This document shows positions 7,710-16,913 of a DNA stretch of 64,000 nt, piece after piece. The notes under the pieces are model-generated. The model did no database searches. It was not told where the DNA came from and saw nothing but the letters and a program-made list of their open reading frames with translations. The translations under genes and the position numbers were made by a program. Position 1 is the stretch's first letter. Each line of letters starts with the position of its first letter. Origin of the DNA: Clostridiaceae bacterium (GTDB taxonomy: Bacteria; Bacillota; Clostridia; Oscillospirales; Acutalibacteraceae); NCBI GenBank assembly GCA_016292785.1, contig JAEDFL010000006.1:6987-70986 (forward strand), given 5' to 3'.

Positions 7710-8924
7710 ATGAAAGAAATTCAGGGCGGCATCTGCGCCGCAAAGGGCTTCAAAGCCAACGGAATCCACTGCGGAATAAGGAAAAACAAGTCAAAGCGTG
7801 ACCTCTCGCTTATTGTCAGCGACGTCAGGGCGACTGCGGCGGCGGTATACACAACAAACCTTGTAAAGGGTGCGCCGATCCTTGTCAATCAGAAGCACCT
7901 TGCGGACGGTTATGCTCAGGCTATCATCTGCAACAGCGGTATTGCAAACACCTGCAACGCCAACGGTGTTGAAATGGCTGAGGAAATGGGCAAGCTCGTT
8001 GAGAAAGCAACGGGAGTCAAGAGCGACGATGTTGTTATCGCTTCAACGGGCGTTATCGGTATGCCCCTCAATGTTACTCCGATTGCCAACGGTATGGACG
8101 AGCTTGTTGCAGGTCTCGGCTATGACAACAACTCTCTTGCCGCAGAGGGCATAATGACGACCGACACAAAGAAAAAGGAAACCGCCGTCAGCTTTGAAAT
8201 TGACGGTGTTGAATGCAGAATAGGCGGTATGGCAAAGGGAAGCGGAATGATCCACCCCAATATGGCGACAATGCTTGTATTCGTCACCTCCGACGTTGCC
8301 ATCACAAGCGAAATGCTTCAGAAAGCTGTCAGCGACGATGTCAAGACATCTTTCAATATGATAAGCGTTGACGGTGACACTTCTACAAACGATACCTTTG
8401 CCGTCCTTGCCAACGGAATGGCAGGCAATAAGCTCATCGACTCCGAGGGCGAGGCATATGACGCTTTCTGCGAGGCTCTGCACAAGGTCAGCGTTGACCT
8501 TTCCAGAAAAATTGCAGGCGACGGCGAGGGCGCAACGAAGCTGCTTGAATGTAAGGTCACGGGAGGAAAGACGGACGAGATCGCCAAAAAAGTTGCAAAA
8601 TCCGTTATCTGCTCCTCTCTTACCAAGGCGGCAATGTTCGGTGCGGACGCAAACTGGGGACGTGTGCTTTGTGCGATCGGTTACAGCGGAGCCGATGTTG
8701 ACATTGAAAAAATCAACGTCAGCTTTAAATCGGCAAAGGGTACTATCGAGGTTTGCCGCAACGGCGCAGGCGTTGATTTCTCCGAAGAAAAAGCAAAGGA
8801 AATTCTGCTTGAAAACGAGATTGACATTCTTGTTGACCTCAACGACGGCGACTTCGACGCAACGGCATGGGGCTGTGACCTCACATATGAATATGTCAAG
8901 ATCAACGGCGATTACAGAACCTGA
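7710..8924 (+). CDS. argJ: Bifunctional ornithine/glutamate N-acetyltransferase
   Basis: ArgJ moves the acetyl group from N-acetylornithine to glutamate, closing the acetyl cycle; in many bacteria it also uses acetyl-CoA. The 404-residue precursor contains KGSGMIHPNMATML, where the chain cleaves itself before the threonine of MATML (near residue 190) to give the two subunits of this Ntn-type enzyme. It starts four bases after argC. No argA is present, consistent with recycling by ArgJ. Confidence 0.96.
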   Translation: MKEIQGGICAAKGFKANGIHCGIRKNKSKRDLSLIVSDVRATAAAVYTTNLVKGAPILVNQKHLADGYAQAIICNSGIANTCNANGVEMAEEMGKLVEKATGVKSDDVVIASTGVIGMPLNVTPIANGMDELVAGLGYDNNSLAAEGIMTTDTKKKETAVSFEIDGVECRIGGMAKGSGMIHPNMATMLVFVTSDVAITSEMLQKAVSDDVKTSFNMISVDGDTSTNDTFAVLANGMAGNKLIDSEGEAYDAFCEALHKVSVDLSRKIAGDGEGATKLLECKVTGGKTDEIAKKVAKSVICSSLTKAAMFGADANWGRVLCAIGYSGADVDIEKINVSFKSAKGTIEVCRNGAGVDFSEEKAKEILLENEIDILVDLNDGDFDATAWGCDLTYEYVKINGDYRT

Positions 8925-8935
8925 GGTGAAATATA

Positions 8936-9799
8936 ATGAATATTTCTATGGACGAGAGAGCCGGCATACTTACCCGTGCTCTCCCCTACATTCAAAAATA
9001 TAACGGAAAAATCCTTGTCGTGAAATACGGCGGAAATGCCATGATAAGCGAAGAACTCAAGGATTCGGTTATGAGCGACATTATCCTGCTTTCCACAATC
9101 GGTATCAAGGTCGTGCTTGTTCACGGCGGCGGTCCCGAGATTACGGGAATGTTAAATAAAATCGGCAAGAAGAGCGAATTTGTCAACGGTCTGCGCGTCA
9201 CAGATAAGGAAACAGCGGATGTTGTTCAGATGGTGCTTGCAGGCAAGATCAACAAAAGTCTTGTCAACCTGCTCTGCTCAAAGGGCGGCAAGGCGATCGG
9301 TCTGAGCGGCTCGGACGGCGGAATGATTAAGGCAAAGCCGAAGTCAAAAGAGCTTGGATTTGTCGGAGAAATAACCGATATCAACGTTCAGCCTATACTC
9401 GACGTGTTGGAAATGGGTTACATTCCCGTTGTTTCGACCGTAGGCTTCGACTCCGACGGCAACACCTACAATATCAACGCCGACACGGTTGCGGCAGGAA
9501 TTGCAGGCAAGCTCAAGGCAGAAAGCCTTATCTCCATGACGGATATCGCAGGAATACTGAAAGACAAGGACGATCCCTCAACCCTTATTTCAAAGATCTA
9601 TGTCGAGGATGCGGCAAAGCTGATGGACGAGGGAATAATACAGGGCGGAATGATACCGAAGGTTCAGTGCTGTGTTGACGCAATCAACCTCGGTGTGCGA
9701 AAGGTTTTCGTCATTGACGGAAGAATCCCTCACTCGATAATTATTGAAGTGCTTACCGACGAGGGTATCGGTACAATGTTCGTTAAAAACGATAAATAA
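8936..9799 (+). CDS. argB: Acetylglutamate kinase
   Basis: ArgB phosphorylates N-acetylglutamate with ATP. The 287-residue product shows the amino-acid kinase motifs VVKYGGNAM (near residue 27), VHGGGPEI (near 62) and the C-terminal VFVIDGRIPHSII. The N-terminal helix before the kinase core resembles that of arginine-inhibited ArgB enzymes, so feedback inhibition is possible (inference). GAGGTG lies eight bases upstream of the ATG. Confidence 0.96.
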   Translation: MNISMDERAGILTRALPYIQKYNGKILVVKYGGNAMISEELKDSVMSDIILLSTIGIKVVLVHGGGPEITGMLNKIGKKSEFVNGLRVTDKETADVVQMVLAGKINKSLVNLLCSKGGKAIGLSGSDGGMIKAKPKSKELGFVGEITDINVQPILDVLEMGYIPVVSTVGFDSDGNTYNINADTVAAGIAGKLKAESLISMTDIAGILKDKDDPSTLISKIYVEDAAKLMDEGIIQGGMIPKVQCCVDAINLGVRKVFVIDGRIPHSIIIEVLTDEGIGTMFVKNDK

Positions 9800-9814
9800 T
9801 CTCGGAGGCTTAAA

Positions 9815-10981
9815 ATGAGTATTACAGAAACTGATAAAAAATACGTTGCCGGTACATACGCAAGATTTCCCGTTGAGCTTGTCAGCGGCAAAGGTGCAAT
9901 TCTCAAGGACAGTAGCGGCAAGGAATACATTGACCTCGGAAGCGGAATTGCCGTCAACATCTTCGGCGTTGCCGACGACGAATGGCAGAAAGCCGTTACG
10001 GCTCAGCTTTCCGTTCTTCCGCACACCTCAAACCTCTATTTCACTGAGCCTTGCTCGGAGCTTGCGGAGCTTCTCTGTGAGAGAACGGGAATGAAAAAGG
10101 TGTTTTTCTCCAACAGCGGCGCAGAGGCTAACGAATGTGCTATCAAAACCGCAAGGAAATTTGCCTTTGACAAATACGGCGACGAGAGCCATTCAACGAT
10201 CATCACCCTGAAAAACAGCTTCCACGGCAGAACGATCACCACCCTCAAGGCGACAGGTCAGGACGTTTTCCACACGAATTTCGGACCTTTCCCTGACGGC
10301 TTTGTTTATGCCGAGGCAAACAATCTTGACGATATAAAGAAATATGCCGACGGCGGAAACTGCATCGCCGTTATGATGGAGCTTGTCCAGGGCGAGGGCG
10401 GCGTATGCAAGCTTGACGGGGATTATGTCAAGGCGGTCGCAGAATATGTCAGGGAAAAGGATATGCTTCTCATCATCGACGAGGTGCAGACGGGCAACGG
10501 CAGAACAGGCGAGCTTTACGCCTATATGCACTACGGAATTGAGCCTGACATCGTTTCAACGGCAAAGGGACTCGGCGGCGGTCTTCCGATCGGCGCAACC
10601 ATGCTCGGCGAGAGAGTTGAAAATGTCCTAAGCTCAGGCTCTCACGGCTCAACCTTCGGCGGAAACCCCGTTTGCTGTGCAGGCGCATGCAACATAATCA
10701 AGCGCATTGATGACAAGCTTCTCAGCGAGGTTAAGGAAAAATCCGCATATATTATCTCCGAGCTTGAGGGCGCAAAGGGTGTTAAATCGGTCAGCGGTCT
10801 CGGTCTTATGCTCGGCGTTGAAACCGAAAAGCCTGCCAAGGAGATTGTCAACACCTGCATTGAAAAGGGCGTGCTTGTCCTCACGGCAAAAACAAAGGTA
10901 CGTCTTCTCCCCTCCCTCAACATTGATTGGGACGACCTGAAAAAGGGTGTTCAAATTCTCAAGGAAGTCATTGCCGAATAA
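9815..10981 (+). CDS. argD: Acetylornithine aminotransferase
   Basis: This class III PLP aminotransferase converts N-acetylglutamate semialdehyde to N-acetylornithine. The 388 residues show FFSNSGAEANE (PLP phosphate site), SFHGRT, IIDEVQTGNGRTG and the lysine motif TAKGLGGGLPIGA. It ends the argCJBD operon just before a strong terminator. argF, argG, argH and carbamoyl phosphate synthetase are not in the window. Confidence 0.95.
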   Translation: MSITETDKKYVAGTYARFPVELVSGKGAILKDSSGKEYIDLGSGIAVNIFGVADDEWQKAVTAQLSVLPHTSNLYFTEPCSELAELLCERTGMKKVFFSNSGAEANECAIKTARKFAFDKYGDESHSTIITLKNSFHGRTITTLKATGQDVFHTNFGPFPDGFVYAEANNLDDIKKYADGGNCIAVMMELVQGEGGVCKLDGDYVKAVAEYVREKDMLLIIDEVQTGNGRTGELYAYMHYGIEPDIVSTAKGLGGGLPIGATMLGERVENVLSSGSHGSTFGGNPVCCAGACNIIKRIDDKLLSEVKEKSAYIISELEGAKGVKSVSGLGLMLGVETEKPAKEIVNTCIEKGVLVLTAKTKVRLLPSLNIDWDDLKKGVQILKEVIAE

Positions 10982-10999
10982 TATAACAGAATAAGCTTT

Positions 11000-11036
11000 C
11001 CTCCCGTTAAGTTTCTGCTCAACGGGAGGATTTTTG
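11000..11036 (+). terminator. Terminator after argD
   Basis: Arms CCTCCCGTT (11000-11008) and AACGGGAGG (11021-11029) are followed by ATTTTT. Confidence 0.9.
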
Positions 11037-11105
11037 CGGAAAACTGCACAAAATACCTATGATACTGTTTGATATGTTTGTGTGGCAAAAGCCTTGTCCA
11101 TATGG

Positions 11106-11111
11106 TATAAT
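11106..11111 (+). promoter_or_regulatory. Probable -10 box for the MATE gene
   Basis: A consensus TATAAT lies 30 bases before the start codon. No good -35 hexamer is found at the proper distance (TGGCAA is the nearest), so the assignment is tentative. Confidence 0.45.
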
Positions 11112-11141
11112 ATAAACGTTCGAGTGAAAAGGAGAGGCCGT

Positions 11142-12515
11142 ATGAAAGAAAACAAAATGGGCGTTATGCCCGTAAACAAGCTCATTATAAATATGTCGCT
11201 GCCGATGATCATTTCCATGCTCGTCCAAGCGCTTTACAATATTGTCGATTCTGTTTTTGTCGCAATGGTAAATCAGGAATCGCTGACGGCGGTTTCGCTT
11301 TCGTTCCCTGCTCAAAATCTTATGATCGGCTTTGCAACGGGAACGGCGGTCGGTGTGAACGCTCTGATTTCCCGTGCCCTCGGAGAAAAAAACGGCGAAC
11401 GTGCAAACCGAATTGCCGAAAACGGAGTTTTTCTTGCGCTTCTCACCTCGGTTGCGTTTTTCCTGTTCGGTATTTTCGGCTCAAGGCTTTTCATAAGCTC
11501 TCAGACCGATGTTCCGTATATCATCGACGAGGGTGAAAAATATCTCAGAATATGCTGCGGAGCCTGCTTCGGAATTTTCTTTGAGATAATGTACGAAAGA
11601 CTTCTGCAATCCACGGGACGGACTTTCTACACAATGATTACTCAGGGAGTCGGCGCAATAGCGAACATCATTCTTGATCCCGTGTTTATTTTCGTTTTCA
11701 AGCTCGGAGTAAGCGGAGCGGCAATCGCAACGGTAACAGGTCAGATCATCGCTTTCATTCTTGCGGTTTATTTCAATCACAGGAAAAATCCCGAAATCCG
11801 TCTTAACTTTAAAAAATTCAAACCCAACGGAAGACTTATCGGAGAAATATATAAAATCGGTGTTCCGTCCGTTCTTATGGTTGCAATCGGCTCGGTAATG
11901 ACCTATTTTATGAATAAAATACTCATTGTCTACACGCTCGGCAAGGAGCTTTCCGTCAACGTTTTCGGTGCGTTCTTTAAGCTTAACAGCTTCATCTGTA
12001 TGCCGATTTTCGGACTGAACAACGGAGTTATTCCGATTATTGCTTACAACTACGGCGCAAGATACAAGAGCCGTATGCTGAAGACCATAAAGCTTTCGGT
12101 TATTTATGCCGAAGCGTTCAGCGTGTTCGGAGCAATACTTTTCTTTGCCCTGCCGAACGTGCTTCTCGGGTTTTTCTCCGCAACTCCTCAGATGCTCGAA
12201 ATCGGAATACCTGCACTCAGGATAATCAGCCTCAGCTTCCTGTTTGCCGGAATGAACATTGCGCTGAGCGCAGTATTTCAGGCTTTCGGAAAAAGCGTAT
12301 TTTCAATGATTATGTCCTTTATCCGTCAGCTCGTTATCCTTATTCCTGCGGCATATATTCTGGCAAGATACGGACTTTCGATCGGCAACAACGACCTTGT
12401 ATGGTGGTCATATACGATTGCTGAGATATCAGCCGTTTTCTCATCTGTTGTTTTCTTCGCTGTACTTAATAAGAAAACGATCAAACCCCTGAACGAAGCC
12501 GGCGAAAACAGATAA
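11142..12515 (+). CDS. MATE family efflux transporter
   Basis: This 457-residue inner-membrane protein has about twelve hydrophobic segments and the internal two-fold repeat of MATE (MatE) proteins. Family signatures include NMSLPMIISMLVQALYNIVDS at the start of helix 1 and ALGEKNGERANRI in the first cytoplasmic loop. Such proteins export cationic drugs or metabolites using Na+ or H+ gradients; the substrate cannot be read from sequence. The ATG at 11142 follows GGAGAG. It stands as a single gene between the arg and thi operons. Confidence 0.9.
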   Translation: MKENKMGVMPVNKLIINMSLPMIISMLVQALYNIVDSVFVAMVNQESLTAVSLSFPAQNLMIGFATGTAVGVNALISRALGEKNGERANRIAENGVFLALLTSVAFFLFGIFGSRLFISSQTDVPYIIDEGEKYLRICCGACFGIFFEIMYERLLQSTGRTFYTMITQGVGAIANIILDPVFIFVFKLGVSGAAIATVTGQIIAFILAVYFNHRKNPEIRLNFKKFKPNGRLIGEIYKIGVPSVLMVAIGSVMTYFMNKILIVYTLGKELSVNVFGAFFKLNSFICMPIFGLNNGVIPIIAYNYGARYKSRMLKTIKLSVIYAEAFSVFGAILFFALPNVLLGFFSATPQMLEIGIPALRIISLSFLFAGMNIALSAVFQAFGKSVFSMIMSFIRQLVILIPAAYILARYGLSIGNNDLVWWSYTIAEISAVFSSVVFFAVLNKKTIKPLNEAGENR

Positions 12516-12533
12516 AGTGTAATGACAAAATGC

Positions 12534-12562
12534 TTGCATTTTGCGAAGCATGGGTATATAAT
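12534..12562 (+). promoter_or_regulatory. Promoter of the thiamine operon
   Basis: TTGCAT (12534-12539) and TATAAT (12557-12562) are 17 bases apart, just upstream of the riboswitch. A perfect inverted repeat CAAAATGC-TT-GCATTTTG (12526-12543) overlaps the -35. Confidence 0.8.
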
Positions 12563-12578
12563 AGCAGTAACAATTAAA

Positions 12579-12662
12579 CAGACGGGAGCTTGTGTTACAA
12601 GCTGAGAGGGAGGTTTGACCTCCGACCGATAACCTGATTTGGATAATGCCAACGTAGGGATG
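12579..12662 (+). promoter_or_regulatory. TPP riboswitch (thi box)
   Basis: This aptamer binds thiamine pyrophosphate and switches off the operon below it. The conserved ACGGGAGC near 12582, CTGAGA at 12602-12607, and the thi-box core from 12632 (ACCTGATTTGGATAATGCC then AACGTAGGGATG) are all present. The P3 stem GGGAGGTTTGACCTCC is small. It controls thiS through thiC. Confidence 0.97.
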
Positions 12663-12682
12663 CCTGATAATATAATCATTTT

Positions 12683-12720
12683 ACGGGAAGCATACGAATC
12701 GGTTGCTTCCCGTTTTGGTT
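12683..12720 (+). terminator. Expression-platform terminator of the TPP riboswitch
   Basis: Arms ACGGGAAGCA (12683-12692) and TGCTTCCCGT (12704-12713) are followed by TTTGGTTTTT, 20 bases after the aptamer. This fits transcription termination when TPP is bound. Confidence 0.88.
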
Positions 12721-12737
12721 TTTATGGAGGAATGAAT

Positions 12738-12932
12738 ATGGTTAAAATCAACGGTAATCAGGAAAATGCCGCAGGGAAAACGCTTGCGGAGTATCTCGAA
12801 ACGACAAGCTTCGATACCCGACGTATTGCAGTTGAAATAAACGGAGAAATTGTTCCAAAAGCTCAATACGCAAACACGTTGATAAACGACGGCGACATTA
12901 TTGAAGTTGTCAGCTTTGTGGGAGGCGGTTAA
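12738..12932 (+). CDS. thiS: Sulfur carrier protein ThiS
   Basis: This 64-residue ubiquitin-like protein carries sulfur as a C-terminal thiocarboxylate for thiazole synthesis. It ends in the required Gly-Gly (VSFVGGG) and has the [20 protein letters not shown] core of ThiS. GGAGG sits seven bases before the ATG at 12738; the in-frame ATG at 12732 is too close to that site to be used. Confidence 0.94.
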   Translation: MVKINGNQENAAGKTLAEYLETTSFDTRRIAVEINGEIVPKAQYANTLINDGDIIEVVSFVGGG

Positions 12933-12933
12933 T

Positions 12934-13563
12934 TTGTTACCGACAAGGGAAGAACTGACCAAGGCTTTATCTCAGCGGCACGGGGTAAAGCTTCAGCAGA
13001 CATTCTCGGCGGCAACCGTTGCCGTGTGCGGTCTTGGCGGTCTCGGATCAAACATATCCGTTTCGCTCGCCCGTGCAGGAATAGGCAGGCTTATTCTCAT
13101 AGACTTTGACCGTGTGGATATAACAAATCTGCACCGTCAGCAATACAAGGCAAGCCAGATCGGAATGTTCAAAACCGATGCGCTGACGGAAAATCTGAAA
13201 GAAATCGCACCATATGTTGAGCTTCAGGCTCGTACCGTTCGTATAGACGAGAGCAACGCTTTAGCTCTGCTCAAGGAGGCGGACATAATCTGCGAAGCCT
13301 TTGACGATGCGGAATGTAAGTCGATGCTGACCGATATTGTGCTTGAGAATTTGCCCGACAAGTATTACGTTGCCGCATCGGGTATGGCGGGAATAGGAAA
13401 CGCCAACGACATCAGAACAAGAAAAATAACCGACAAATTTTATCTCTGCGGTGACGGAGTGAGCGACGTCAACAGCTCGGAGGGGCTTTTCTCCTCCAGA
13501 GTTATGCTGTGTGCGGCGCATCAGGCACATGCCGTCCTGCAAATATTAGCCGGCAAATTATAA
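12934..13563 (+). CDS. thiF: ThiS adenylyltransferase ThiF
   Basis: ThiF adenylates the C-terminus of ThiS so that sulfur can be attached. The nucleotide-binding motif VCGLGGLGSN starts near residue 31, with LIDFDRVDITNLHRQQY following, as in E1-like enzymes. The 209-residue form lacks the C-terminal zinc-binding cysteines of E. coli ThiF and resembles the shorter ThiF family 2. The start is TTG at 12934, two bases after the thiS stop, with GGAGG eight bases upstream. Earlier in-frame starts would lie inside thiS. Confidence 0.9.
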   Translation: MLPTREELTKALSQRHGVKLQQTFSAATVAVCGLGGLGSNISVSLARAGIGRLILIDFDRVDITNLHRQQYKASQIGMFKTDALTENLKEIAPYVELQARTVRIDESNALALLKEADIICEAFDDAECKSMLTDIVLENLPDKYYVAASGMAGIGNANDIRTRKITDKFYLCGDGVSDVNSSEGLFSSRVMLCAAHQAHAVLQILAGKL

Positions 13564-13581
13564 AAGAAAGAAGGAATACCA

Positions 13582-14352
13582 ATGAACGACGATAAGCTTG
13601 TGATAGGCGGACGTGAATTTAATTCACGTTTCATTCTCGGATCGGGTAAATACTCAATGAAGCTTATTGAAGCGGCGATAAAGGACGCAGGGGCGGAAAT
13701 AATCACTCTTGCCGTGCGTCGTACAAACACTAAGGATCAAGAGAGCATACTCGACTATATCCCCGACGGTATCACTCTGCTCCCCAACACAAGCGGAGCG
13801 AGAACCGCAGATGAAGCCGTTCGCATTGCACGCCTTGCAAGGGAGCTTGGCTGCGGAGACTTTGTAAAAATCGAAATAATGAGGGATTCCAAATATCTTC
13901 TTCCCGACAATCAGGAAACAGTCAAGGCAACGGAAATTCTTGCAAAAGAAGGCTTTGTCGTAATGCCCTATATGTACCCTGACCTGAACTCCGCCCGTGA
14001 TCTTGTGAACGCTGGTGCGGCGGCTGTTATGCCGCTTGCTTCTCCGATCGGTTCAAACAAGGGGCTTGCAACAAAGGATTTTATTCAGATCCTTATTGAT
14101 GAGATCGACCTTCCGATCATCGTTGACGCAGGAATAGGCAGACCGTCTCAGGCTTGTGAGGCTATGGAAATGGGAGCCGCCGCAATTATGGCTAATACGG
14201 CTCTTGCAACCGCAGGCGATCTTCCGATGATGGCTTCGGCTTTCCGTCAGGCGATCGAGGCCGGCCGCAAGGCTTATCTTGCAGGTCTCGGCAGGGTGCT
14301 TACAAGGGGTGCTTCCGCCTCCGATCCGCTCACCGGCTTCCTACGTGATTAA
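13582..14352 (+). CDS. thiG: Thiazole synthase ThiG
   Basis: ThiG forms the thiazole phosphate ring from deoxyxylulose phosphate, dehydroglycine and ThiS-thiocarboxylate. The 256-residue TIM barrel shows [52 protein letters not shown] and AIMANTALA, all family signatures. It sits between thiF and thiH, its partner. Confidence 0.97.
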   Translation: MNDDKLVIGGREFNSRFILGSGKYSMKLIEAAIKDAGAEIITLAVRRTNTKDQESILDYIPDGITLLPNTSGARTADEAVRIARLARELGCGDFVKIEIMRDSKYLLPDNQETVKATEILAKEGFVVMPYMYPDLNSARDLVNAGAAAVMPLASPIGSNKGLATKDFIQILIDEIDLPIIVDAGIGRPSQACEAMEMGAAAIMANTALATAGDLPMMASAFRQAIEAGRKAYLAGLGRVLTRGASASDPLTGFLRD

Positions 14353-14363
14353 GGAGTGATTAA

Positions 14364-15617
14364 ATGGAAAATCAATTCTTTGTCGATTCGGAGTTTTTGT
14401 CTGAGGCGGCACTTGAAAAGAAGCATAGGCTTGAAAACGATCCGTCCTGCCGCAAAAATCATATGGAATATCTGCCGGGTATGGAGATTATTCAATCCGA
14501 TGTTTGCGAAAACGTTATGGCGCAGATGAACTCCTATGACTACACCAAGTATACTGCAAGGGATGTCAGAGCCGCCCTTGAGCACGAGACCTGTTCCGTT
14601 GAGGATTTCAAGGCTCTGCTCTCCCCTGCCGCCGAGCCGTTTCTTGAGCAGATGGCACAGCGTGCAAGGCTTGAAACAAGCAAGCATTTCGGCAATACCG
14701 TATATCTTTTTACTCCGCTTTACATCGCAAACTACTGCGAAAACTACTGCGTTTACTGCGGCTTCAACTGCTATAACCACATCAACCGAATGAAGCTGAC
14801 ACCCGAACAGATAGAACATGAGATGAAGGTCATCGCCGACAGCGGTATGGAGGAAATTCTCCTTCTCACGGGTGAGAGCCGTGCGCAGAGCAGCGTCGAA
14901 TATATCGGAGAAGCCTGCAAGCTTGCAAGAAAGTATTTTCGTATGGTCGGGCTTGAGATTTATCCCGTAAATACAGACGAGTACAGATATCTCCACGAAT
15001 GCGGAGCTGACTATGTCACTGTTTTTCAGGAGACCTACGACACAGACAAATACGAAACACTTCACCTTATGGGACACAAGCGAGTCTGGCCTTACCGCTT
15101 TGACGCTCAGGAAAGGGCGCTCAGAGGCGGAATGAGAGGGGTTGCGTTCTCTGCCCTGCTCGGTCTTTCCGATTTCCGAAAGGACGCCCTCGCAAGCGCC
15201 ATGCACGTTTACTATCTTCAGCGCAAATATCCGTATGCGGAAATGTCGCTCTCCTGTCCCAGACTTCGCCCGATTATAAACAACGATAAGATAAATCCGC
15301 TCGACGTTCACGAAAAACAGCTTTGCCAGGTGCTTTGCGCCTACCGGATTTTCCTGCCCTTTGTCGGCATAACCGTTTCCTCCCGTGAGAGTGCGGAGTT
15401 CAGAAACGGAATTGTCAAGATTGCCGCCACCAAGGTTTCCGCAGGCGTTTCAACCGGAATCGGCGATCACGAAAGCAAATACAGCGGAAAGGAGTCGGAC
15501 GGTGCTCAGGGCGATGAACAGTTTGAAATTGACGACGGCAGAAGCCTTGATAAAATGTATCAGGATATCACCGAAGAAGGCTTACAGCCCGTCCTGAACG
15601 ACTATCTCTATGTCTGA
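14364..15617 (+). CDS. thiH: 2-iminoacetate synthase ThiH
   Basis: ThiH is a radical SAM enzyme that splits tyrosine to give dehydroglycine for ThiG. The 417-residue product has the CX3CX2C cluster motif CENYCVYC near residues 120-130 and LLLTGESRAQSSVEYI downstream. Use of ThiH instead of the oxygen-dependent ThiO fits an anaerobe. Its last codons overlap the next gene by eight bases. It needs a 4Fe-4S cluster, plausibly from the iscS-iscU operon. Confidence 0.97.
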   Translation: MENQFFVDSEFLSEAALEKKHRLENDPSCRKNHMEYLPGMEIIQSDVCENVMAQMNSYDYTKYTARDVRAALEHETCSVEDFKALLSPAAEPFLEQMAQRARLETSKHFGNTVYLFTPLYIANYCENYCVYCGFNCYNHINRMKLTPEQIEHEMKVIADSGMEEILLLTGESRAQSSVEYIGEACKLARKYFRMVGLEIYPVNTDEYRYLHECGADYVTVFQETYDTDKYETLHLMGHKRVWPYRFDAQERALRGGMRGVAFSALLGLSDFRKDALASAMHVYYLQRKYPYAEMSLSCPRLRPIINNDKINPLDVHEKQLCQVLCAYRIFLPFVGITVSSRESAEFRNGIVKIAATKVSAGVSTGIGDHESKYSGKESDGAQGDEQFEIDDGRSLDKMYQDITEEGLQPVLNDYLYV

Positions 15618-16200
15618 TATCATTGTTATTACCAACCGCTCGCTTTGCCGTGAGGATTTTCTGACGAGAATTGAAAAAATCGCACTTGCACGTCCTGCCG
15701 CTATCGTTCTGCGTGAAAAAGATATGAACGAAAAGGAATATAAAAATCTTGCGGCTCAGGTTTTGGAAATATGCAATAAGCACGGCGCACGGTGTATTCT
15801 TCACAGCTTTCCCGAAGCGGCGGCAGAGCTTAATTGTTCCGCCCTGCATATGCCTTTGTCCCGTCTGAGGCTGCTTTCTTCGGAAGAAAGAGCGTCTTTC
15901 AAAGCTCTCGGTGCTTCCTGCCATTCGGTCGAAGACGCAAAAGAAGCAGAAAAACTCGGCTGTACCTATATCACGGCAGGTCATATCTTTGACACCGACT
16001 GCAAAAAGGGCTTGCCCGGACGGGGGCTTGCTTTTCTGAAAGAAGTTTGCGAAAGCGTTTCGATTCCCGTCTATGCGATCGGCGGCATAAGCGCAGATAA
16101 AGTCGCCCCAATCAAGGAAAGCGGTGCAAAGGGCGTTTGCGTAATGAGCGGAGCAATGACCTGTGAAGATGTTCAAAAATATTTAGGAGAGTTCAGATGA
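15610..16200 (+). CDS. tenI: TenI/ThiE-family protein, probable thiazole tautomerase
   Basis: This 196-residue TIM-barrel protein belongs to the ThiE/TenI family (YITAGHIFDTDCKKGLPGRGL; VYAIGGISADKV) but is more divergent than the ThiE after it. It lacks the QLR-type start and the NDNV substrate loop of ThiE and carries LREKDM and ILHSF instead. B. subtilis TenI isomerises the ThiG product to the aromatic thiazole carboxylate; that role is inferred from similarity and from its place between thiH and thiE. Confidence 0.75.
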   Translation: MSDIIVITNRSLCREDFLTRIEKIALARPAAIVLREKDMNEKEYKNLAAQVLEICNKHGARCILHSFPEAAAELNCSALHMPLSRLRLLSSEERASFKALGASCHSVEDAKEAEKLGCTYITAGHIFDTDCKKGLPGRGLAFLKEVCESVSIPVYAIGGISADKVAPIKESGAKGVCVMSGAMTCEDVQKYLGEFR

Positions 16201-16832
16201 AATTAAGTAAAGACGACCTTTTACTTTATGCAATAACCGACCGCAGAAATCTCGATAAAAAAGTGTTTTTTGAGAAGATTGAAGAAGCCCTGCAAGGCGG
16301 AGTTACTATACTCCAGCTTCGTGAAAAGGAGCTTGACGAAGACAGCTTTATAAATGAAGCAATCGAAGTCAAAAATATTTGCCGTAAACACGGCGTTCCG
16401 CTTATCATCAACGACAATGTCAATGTAGCTTTAAAAAGCGGAGCGGACGGAGTTCACGTCGGAATTGAGGATATGCCGATAGATGAAATTCGCAGAACAG
16501 TTCCCGACAGCTTTATCATCGGCGCAACCTGCAAAACCGTTGAGCAGGCGCAATCCGCCGAAAGGCTCGGTGCGGATTATATGGGAGTCGGCGCAGTTTT
16601 CCCCTCCCCAACCAAGAAAAATGCCGTTCGCATTACAAGAGAACAGCTCAAAGAAATCTGCGCTTCCGTTTCGATTCCTGCGGTTGCTATCGGCGGCATA
16701 AGCCTTGAAAACGTCGATGAGCTAAAGGGCGGAGGAATGTCGGGCATAGCCGTTGTTTCGGCTGTTTTTTCCGCCGATGACATTCAAAAAGCCGCATCAC
16801 TTCTCAAAGAAAAAGCTAAAAGCTTGATTTAA
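16197..16832 (+). CDS. thiE: Thiamine-phosphate synthase
   Basis: ThiE joins HMP pyrophosphate to thiazole phosphate. The 211-residue barrel has LQLREKELDE (residues 41-50), LIINDNVNVALKSGADGVHVG, IIGATCKTVEQA, YMGVGAVFPSPTKK and VAIGGISLENV, all standard. It overlaps the preceding gene by ATGA. Between it and thiD is a weak hairpin (GCGGCAGA with TCTGTCGC, 16840-16870) without a strong T-run. Confidence 0.96.
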   Translation: MKLSKDDLLLYAITDRRNLDKKVFFEKIEEALQGGVTILQLREKELDEDSFINEAIEVKNICRKHGVPLIINDNVNVALKSGADGVHVGIEDMPIDEIRRTVPDSFIIGATCKTVEQAQSAERLGADYMGVGAVFPSPTKKNAVRITREQLKEICASVSIPAVAIGGISLENVDELKGGGMSGIAVVSAVFSADDIQKAASLLKEKAKSLI

Positions 16833-16913
16833 AAAATTTGCGGCAGACCGGGGGCACCACTCTCTGTCGCTTAATAAAAATAATGCAAATCAATCCGAAA
16901 GGAAGTTGAGATA

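Noticed and set aside
12883..12933. ThiF start inside thiS
   Set aside because: It would overlap thiS by about 30 bases; the TTG at 12934 has a well-placed GGAGG.
14349..15311. 320-residue minus-strand ORF opposite thiH
   Set aside because: It mirrors the codon pattern of thiH and has no motif or ribosome site.
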